DNA of 64,000 nucleotides from NCBI GenBank assembly GCA_022828085.1, contig JAJEIY010000088.1, positions 1 through 64,000 of the forward strand. The letters are read 5' to 3'. Shown here in pieces: positions 63,320 to 64,000 of this stretch. The position numbers and the translations under genes were made by a program. A model generated the notes under the pieces. That model ran no database searches. It was not told the DNA's origin and was given only the letters and a program-made list of their open reading frames with translations. Each line of letters opens with the position of its first letter. The stretch's first letter is position 1. This DNA is from Acidobacteriota bacterium. GTDB lineage: Bacteria; Acidobacteriota; Vicinamibacteria; Marinacidobacterales; Marinacidobacteraceae.

Positions 63320-63742
63320 ATGCTGATGCCGAAGAAGACCCGGTACCGGAAGCAGCAGCGCGGCCGCATGCGCGGCAAGTCCTGGACGGGGCAGACCGTG
63401 GCGTTCGGAGACTTCGGGCTCAAGACGCTGGAGCCGGGATGGATCACGAACCGCCAGATCGAGTCGGCGCGGGTGGCCATCACCCGCTTCATCAAGCGGA
63501 CCGGGCGGGTCTGGATCCGCATCTTCCCCGACAAACCGCTGACCAAGAAACCCCAGGAGACCCGGATGGGCAAGGGGAAGGGCGGTCCCGAGGGATGGGT
63601 CGCCGTGGTGCGGCCGGGACGGGTCCTCTTCGAAATGGAGGGCGTCAGCCGGGACCAGGCCATCGAGGCGATGCGCCGCGCGGGCCACAAGCTCCCGGTG
63701 CGGACGCAGTTCGTCGGCCGCTTTGAGGAGGAATCGTCGTGA
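63320..63742 (+). CDS. Ribosomal protein L16
   Basis: This 140-residue protein, near the A-site tRNA, shows [20 protein letters not shown] and the [20 protein letters not shown] region. GGGAGGAG gives a strong ribosome site. An ATG two codons later is an alternative start. It overlaps rpmC (GTGA). Confidence 0.97.
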   Translation: MLMPKKTRYRKQQRGRMRGKSWTGQTVAFGDFGLKTLEPGWITNRQIESARVAITRFIKRTGRVWIRIFPDKPLTKKPQETRMGKGKGGPEGWVAVVRPGRVLFEMEGVSRDQAIEAMRRAGHKLPVRTQFVGRFEEESS

Positions 63743-63969
63743 AGGCCGCCCGGGTCCGTGAGCTGACCCACGACGAACTCGTGAGGAAGCAGCAGGAAAC
63801 GACGCGGGAGCTGTTCGATGCCCGGCTCGAGGCCGCTACCGGTCAGCTCGGTCACACGCACAAGGTCAAGTTGCTGCGGCGCGAAGTCGCCCGGCTCCAG
63901 ACGATCATGAGGGAGCGCGAGCTCGAGATCGGGACCGATTCCCCGGGGAGCGGCGCCTCGGATTCCTGA
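63739..63969 (+). CDS. Ribosomal protein L29
   Basis: This 76-residue two-helix protein shows [20 protein letters not shown] and [13 protein letters not shown], with a short Ser/Gly tail. GTG at 63739 overlaps the rplP stop by four bases. Confidence 0.95.
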   Translation: MKAARVRELTHDELVRKQQETTRELFDARLEAATGQLGHTHKVKLLRREVARLQTIMRERELEIGTDSPGSGASDS

Positions 63970-63995
63970 GGCCGGTGAATACAAGAAGAAACGTC

Positions 63996-64000
63996 ATGCC
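63996..64000 (+). CDS. Start of the next gene, probably rpsQ (S17)
   Basis: An ATG lies at 63996 with AAGAAGAAA before it, at the expected distance after rpmC. Only five bases are inside the window, so identity rests on the conserved S10-operon order alone. Confidence 0.35.

Overview
The window is about 64 kb of GC-rich chromosomal DNA from a free-living, Gram-negative-type bacterium. Many products carry twin-arginine or lipoprotein signals, which implies a periplasm and outer membrane. The genes TPR / LolB-like / ispE / tRNA-Gln / prs / L25(Ctc) / pth / rpsF / rpsR / rplI / dnaB / radA lie in one chain. Together with the accessory gene set, this order fits Acidobacteriota best; Gemmatimonadota or a neighbouring phylum cannot be excluded. 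This placement is inference; there is no rRNA gene in the window.

Layout. (1) 1-302: palindromic repeat DNA. (2) 303-5978, minus strand: an exported catabolic cluster of a SelA-like PLP enzyme, an EF_0837-type amidohydrolase, an amidase, a 91-aa Tat protein and a MalY-like PLP aminotransferase/lyase. (3) 6101-8593: an M14 carboxypeptidase-like protein that may be cut short. (4) 8692-14944, minus strand: a Cache-like protein, an HD-domain protein, DoxX, two PQQ/beta-propeller dehydrogenases and a lipoprotein serine hydrolase. (5) 15075-19308: an FAD-oxidoreductase/SelD fusion, dapF and an orphan solute-binding lipoprotein, coupled by ATGA overlaps. (6) 19321-20100: a composite repeat element with inverted arms of about 125 bp around a 32-bp tandem array. 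(7) 20133-25526, minus strand: selA, thiS, thiG, nth, a nucleoside deoxyribosyltransferase-like gene, an LLM flavoenzyme and an isoprenylcysteine-methyltransferase-like gene. (8) 25621-41190: purH, TPR protein, LolB-like protein, ispE overlapping tRNA-Gln, prs, a hairpin-rich gap, L25, pth, rpsF-rpsR-rplI, a MITE-like element, dnaB, radA, an ispDF fusion and rlmB. (9) 41283-51091: a strong promoter, tRNA-Thr/Tyr/Gly/Thr, tuf, rpmG, tRNA-Trp, secE, nusG, rplKAJL and rpoB. (10) 51130-64000: rpoC, rpsL, rpsG, fusA and the S10 operon (rpsJ, rplC, rplD, rplW, rplB, rpsS, rplV, rpsC, rplP, rpmC). The window ends at the start of the next gene, presumably rpsQ.

How the genes work together. The second half is the core translation/transcription super-cluster and is ordinary in content. 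The first 25 kb is accessory: Tat-exported PLP and metal-dependent hydrolases and PQQ-type dehydrogenases suggest oxidation and deamidation of small molecules outside the cytoplasm. SelD and SelA are both present, so the cell very probably makes selenocysteine; selB and selC are not in this window. The most unusual structures are the inverted-arm/tandem-array element at 19.3-20.1 kb, the MITE-like element upstream of dnaB, the hairpin cluster between prs and L25, and the small Tat protein translationally next to a signal-less amidase.
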